DNA of 64,000 nucleotides, taken from the NCBI GenBank assembly GCA_963674475.2, contig CAXXFQ010000021.1, positions 106,969 through 170,968 of the forward strand, written 5' to 3'. Origin of the DNA: CAXXFQ01 sp963674475 (GTDB lineage: Bacteria > Planctomycetota > Planctomycetia > Pirellulales > Thermoguttaceae). Position numbers and translations under genes: made by a program. A model generated the notes under the pieces. That model was not told where the DNA came from, did not search any database, and saw only the letters and a list, made by a program, of their open reading frames with translations. Positions 62,464 through 64,000 of the stretch are shown in pieces. Numbering within the stretch: the first letter of the stretch is position 1; every line of letters starts with the position of its first letter.

Positions 62464-63831
62464 CTAACGCTTCGAAGCCTTTGTCGTCGGTTTTCGCTCT
62501 GGCGTGAACCATTGAAGCACCACGGAAGGGATCTGCTCCCTTTCTTGCCCTAGAGTTGGGGCCGACGTGGTTGGCGCTTTGAGGGTTGGCGCTTCGAGTG
62601 TGAGAGCCCTTTCCGGTTCATCTGACTTCTTTCCCGCCATGTCGGCTTGGATGAGGTCGGTTTTTTCTGTCCTGGTCCGATTGAACTGAGTCAAAGTTTC
62701 CGGCAAGCGTGGTTCGCCTTCGGAATCGGAAGGGGACCTTATTTCGAGCGAAAGGAACCGATCGCCGCGGGCGTTCAGGGTTTTTAGTAGTCCGATCAGC
62801 TTCGCCCAATCGAGGCCGGTCAGTTCGAGGCTTTTGGTTTCGGAAGATTCGGCGTCTTGCGTTTGGTTCGAGAGACGCAACTTTTCGACCAAGGGGATCA
62901 GATCTTTTCGATAGTCGAAATCGTCGGGGACTTCCAGACGAATGACCAGCGTGGACGCCGCAGGCTTGGAAGCGGGGTCGATCGTTGGTATTGCTTGACG
63001 TTTTTCAGCCGGGCGAGCGGCCGGTTTTTTCTGTGCAAAGCGAGTTTCTTCTTTCAGGGTGGCCCGTTCTTGGGGGGCAGACGGTTTATCAGCGGCATCG
63101 GGAATCGATTTTTCCAGTGTCGACGATTGGGTTTTCAGCAAGGAGTGCTCTTCCTTAATCTCGGTGGCCGACCTTTCGGTTTCCGCGACACGGGTTCCCG
63201 CGATCTCGTTGTCCCGATCATGAGTTGACGAGCGGGCTAAGACCGGGGCCGTTTCCTTGGATTCGGACTCGGCGTGCCGTTTTTCGATCGTTTTTGCTTG
63301 GTCCGTGTCCTCTTGATCTGGCGGTGCCGTGAAGGCCGAGATTACCGGCGGGCGTCTGGCTGCGGATTCGTCGGCCATTTTCATCGCTATCGAATCCGGC
63401 TCAAGGGGCGCTTCACTCGAATGCTCTGATTCATTGACGTTCAGCAGGATCGCGATGAGAATAATGGCGATCGACCAGCCGATTGCCCGTGAGGAGATGA
63501 GTCGTCTGAGGAGGCCGGTTGCAGGGGACACGACCGGATCGGCCGGATTTTCATGGGGTCGAGGCATCTTGGTCGTCAAGTCTGGCGACCGATCTCCTCG
63601 GGTGAGGACCTCTTGTTCGGCCCGGCGAAGGACGTCCGCGGCAAAATCGTCTCCCAAACGGTGCCGTGGCAGTTCGGCCATTGACGCGCGAAGCCGCTTG
63701 AGGTCGGCCAAAAAGGCCCGCGCTTCCGGATCGTCGGACAAAAGGCGTTCCGCTTGCGCACGCTCTTGGTCGTCGAGCTGGCCGTCGAGGTAGGCGCTTA
63801 AAAGTTCGAATTCGGGCCGAGATTCGGTCAT
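62464..63831 (-). CDS. Anti-sigma-like membrane protein (ECF partner)
   Basis: 455 residues. The N-terminal 85 residues resemble the short anti-sigma domain of ECF systems (LLSAYLDGQLDDQERAQAERLLSDDPEARAFLADLKRLRASM), without the zinc-binding HxxxCxxC. One membrane helix (about 114-131, AIGWSIAIILIAILLNV) divides it from a long, low-complexity, Ser/Glu/Lys/Ala-rich extracytoplasmic part. Near residues 295-390 is a folded-looking segment (LVIRLEVPDDFDYRKDLIPLVEKL, ELTGLDWAKLIGLLKTLN). It follows the ECF sigma gene by 62 bases. I chose ATG 63831 over TTG 63840. Confidence 0.78.
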   Translation of the reverse strand: MTESRPEFELLSAYLDGQLDDQERAQAERLLSDDPEARAFLADLKRLRASMAELPRHRLGDDFAADVLRRAEQEVLTRGDRSPDLTTKMPRPHENPADPVVSPATGLLRRLISSRAIGWSIAIILIAILLNVNESEHSSEAPLEPDSIAMKMADESAARRPPVISAFTAPPDQEDTDQAKTIEKRHAESESKETAPVLARSSTHDRDNEIAGTRVAETERSATEIKEEHSLLKTQSSTLEKSIPDAADKPSAPQERATLKEETRFAQKKPAARPAEKRQAIPTIDPASKPAASTLVIRLEVPDDFDYRKDLIPLVEKLRLSNQTQDAESSETKSLELTGLDWAKLIGLLKTLNARGDRFLSLEIRSPSDSEGEPRLPETLTQFNRTRTEKTDLIQADMAGKKSDEPERALTLEAPTLKAPTTSAPTLGQEREQIPSVVLQWFTPERKPTTKASKR

Positions 63832-63893
63832 CTTTTTCAACGTCTTTTTTGGTTACGAATGAATAAATTGGGTGTCATGAAAAGGAAATGACA

Positions 63894-64000
63894 CTATAAA
63901 ATCGGTTGCAACAGGATTCGCAAGCGGTGTCGGGCTCGATGCAGCCGGCTTCGTACCGTGCCGACTGAAATATCGAGGATCCCGGCGATTTCGTCGTAGG
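63894..64000 (-). CDS. ECF-type sigma factor, C-terminal end (cut by window end)
   Basis: The last 34 codons of a sigma-70-family factor: YDEIAGILDISVGTVRSRLH followed by RARHRLR, which is sigma region 4.2, the helix-turn-helix that reads the -35 element. The frame runs off the end of the window. The anti-sigma-like gene starts 62 bases downstream, so the two form the usual ECF pair in one operon. Confidence 0.85.
   Translation of the reverse strand, partial: YDEIAGILDISVGTVRSRLHRARHRLRILLQPIL

Noticed and set aside
63864..63896. GTCAT/ATGAC inverted repeat near the window end as a repeat copy
   Set aside because: The short match to the repeat's ACTATAAAA flank is chance; it overlaps the end of the sigma gene and lacks the other blocks.
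1..64000. CRISPR array, phage or integrative element
   Set aside because: No regular spaced repeats, integrase, transposase or phage structural genes were seen; base composition is even along the window.

Overview
The window reads as chromosomal DNA of a planctomycete, probably from the Pirellulales. This is inferred from gene content, not from a marker gene. The pointers are an EF-G of the spirochaete/planctomycete/delta-proteobacteria type related to mitochondrial EF-G1, a secreted protein with the N-terminal LEPR-type motif, a small basic protein ending in a lysine run, a sigma-70 factor with extra N-terminal helix-turn-helix modules, a DUF2007 protein, and wide gene spacing with few operons. 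I see no rRNA, tRNA, CRISPR array, transposase or prophage gene.

Layout. 1-9.6 kb: end of an alpha/beta hydrolase, EF-G with a long structured leader, RNase D, a NhaD-type Na+/H+ antiporter, a small conserved protein, a GNAT acetyltransferase and a MoxR ATPase. 9.6-15.5 kb (minus): a TetR-MFP-RND efflux operon with a palindromic operator candidate upstream. 15.8-19 kb: desulfoferrodoxin (superoxide reductase) and a four-PAS cytoplasmic histidine kinase. 19.5-23.1 kb: a sugar isomerase-like TIM barrel, a small basic protein, purE broken by one missing base, and alanine dehydrogenase. 23.4-29.6 kb: a CHAT-like protein without recognisable catalytic His/Cys and a secreted cyclophilin fused to Ig-like domains. 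29.9-37.6 kb (minus): RecQ, an LptF/LptG permease, a PLP aminotransferase, a glycosyltransferase with TPR-like repeats and a small membrane protein. 38.4-45.6 kb: DUF2007 protein, membrane protein, BlaI/BlaR1-like pair whose sensor half is a threefold repeat, MscL, CDF metal transporter and GDP-mannose dehydratase. 45.9-52.3 kb: a membrane-fusion protein with an ABC ATPase-permease fusion, then two CydA-like proteins, the first with a C-terminal cytochrome c. 52.3-64 kb: CinA-like protein, secreted protein, the HTH-sigma factor, YgiQ radical SAM protein, YqeG phosphatase, thioredoxin, and an ECF sigma/anti-sigma pair cut by the window end.

The most unusual items are: (1) the cytochrome bd superfamily pair at 49.7-52.3 kb, which keeps the N-terminal haem histidine and proton-path glutamates but lacks the b558 histidine and carries a c-type haem, so it is unlikely to be a quinol oxidase; (2) the sigma factor with DNA-binding modules; (3) a dispersed family of about 130-170 bp intergenic elements with terminal inverted repeats, in four full copies plus one solo end; (4) the BlaR1-like protein with a replaced sensor; (5) the purE frameshift.
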